DNA from: Pterobdella sp. o SKG-2022
Lineage: Eukaryota; Annelida; Clitellata; Hirudinida; Piscicolidae
NCBI GenBank assembly: GCA_964035795.1
Contig: OZ038325.1
Span: 8,379,698-8,443,697 of the forward strand
DNA: 64,000 nucleotides
Direction: 5' to 3'
Position 1 is the stretch's first letter. Each line of letters starts with the position of its first letter. A program made the position numbers and the translations under genes. This document shows positions 63,978 through 64,000 of the stretch, piece by piece. The notes under the pieces are model-generated. The model searched no databases and was not told the DNA's origin. It saw nothing but the letters and a program-made list of their open reading frames with translations.

Positions 63978-64000
63978 CTGTGTGGCGGTGGTAAAACAAT

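Overview
This window is animal (metazoan) nuclear DNA. Every recognisable gene is split by short, mostly GT-AG introns. The families present are animal-type: DNMT1, RECQL5, PTGES2, a DEG/ENaC channel, SLC34 phosphate carriers, CKAP5/XMAP215, TSP1/EGF extracellular modules, and a 7TM receptor with a somatomedin-B ectodomain. The DNA is AT-rich and packed with simple repeats (TAG/ACT, AAT, GATA, CA), which run through introns, UTRs and even coding exons. A spiralian or similar invertebrate seems most likely, but that is inference and I cannot name the species.

Layout. (1) 1-4939 (+): 3' two thirds of DNMT1, from the second BAH domain through the whole catalytic domain, ending in a TAG microsatellite. 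(2) about 6817-10187 (+): secreted TSP1-repeat/EGF gene, 5' end not found. (3) 14601-18813 (-): seven-TM receptor with signal peptide, SMB domain, two CNG-type cysteine modules and a Thr-rich stalk. (4) 18814-28465: gene-poor and repeat-rich. (5) 28466-33774 (+): RECQL5-like helicase, convergent with (6) PTGES2 at 34171-36383 (-). (7) 36577-42829 (-): DEG/ENaC channel whose 17 exons join in frame. It carries a roughly 670-residue insertion just before the strand that leads to TM2. (8) 45574-51931 (-) and (10) 55281-60424 (-): two tandem SLC34 Na/phosphate cotransporter paralogues with matching exon lengths. (9) 54709-54999 (+): a small membrane-protein ORF between them. (11) 62814 to the right edge (-): C-terminus of CKAP5.

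The genes do not form one pathway; this is an ordinary animal gene neighbourhood. I assembled exons by hand from reading frame, splice-site phase and remembered family motifs. For DNMT1, RECQL5, PTGES2, DEG/ENaC, both SLC34 genes and CKAP5, all listed exons join in consistent phase. The most unusual items are the DEG/ENaC insertion, the 170-residue insertion inside the DNMT1 catalytic domain, a 0.2-kb-arm inverted repeat near 13.5 kb, a perfect 38-bp hairpin at 7.5 kb, and introns whose simple repeats start exactly at the splice donor.
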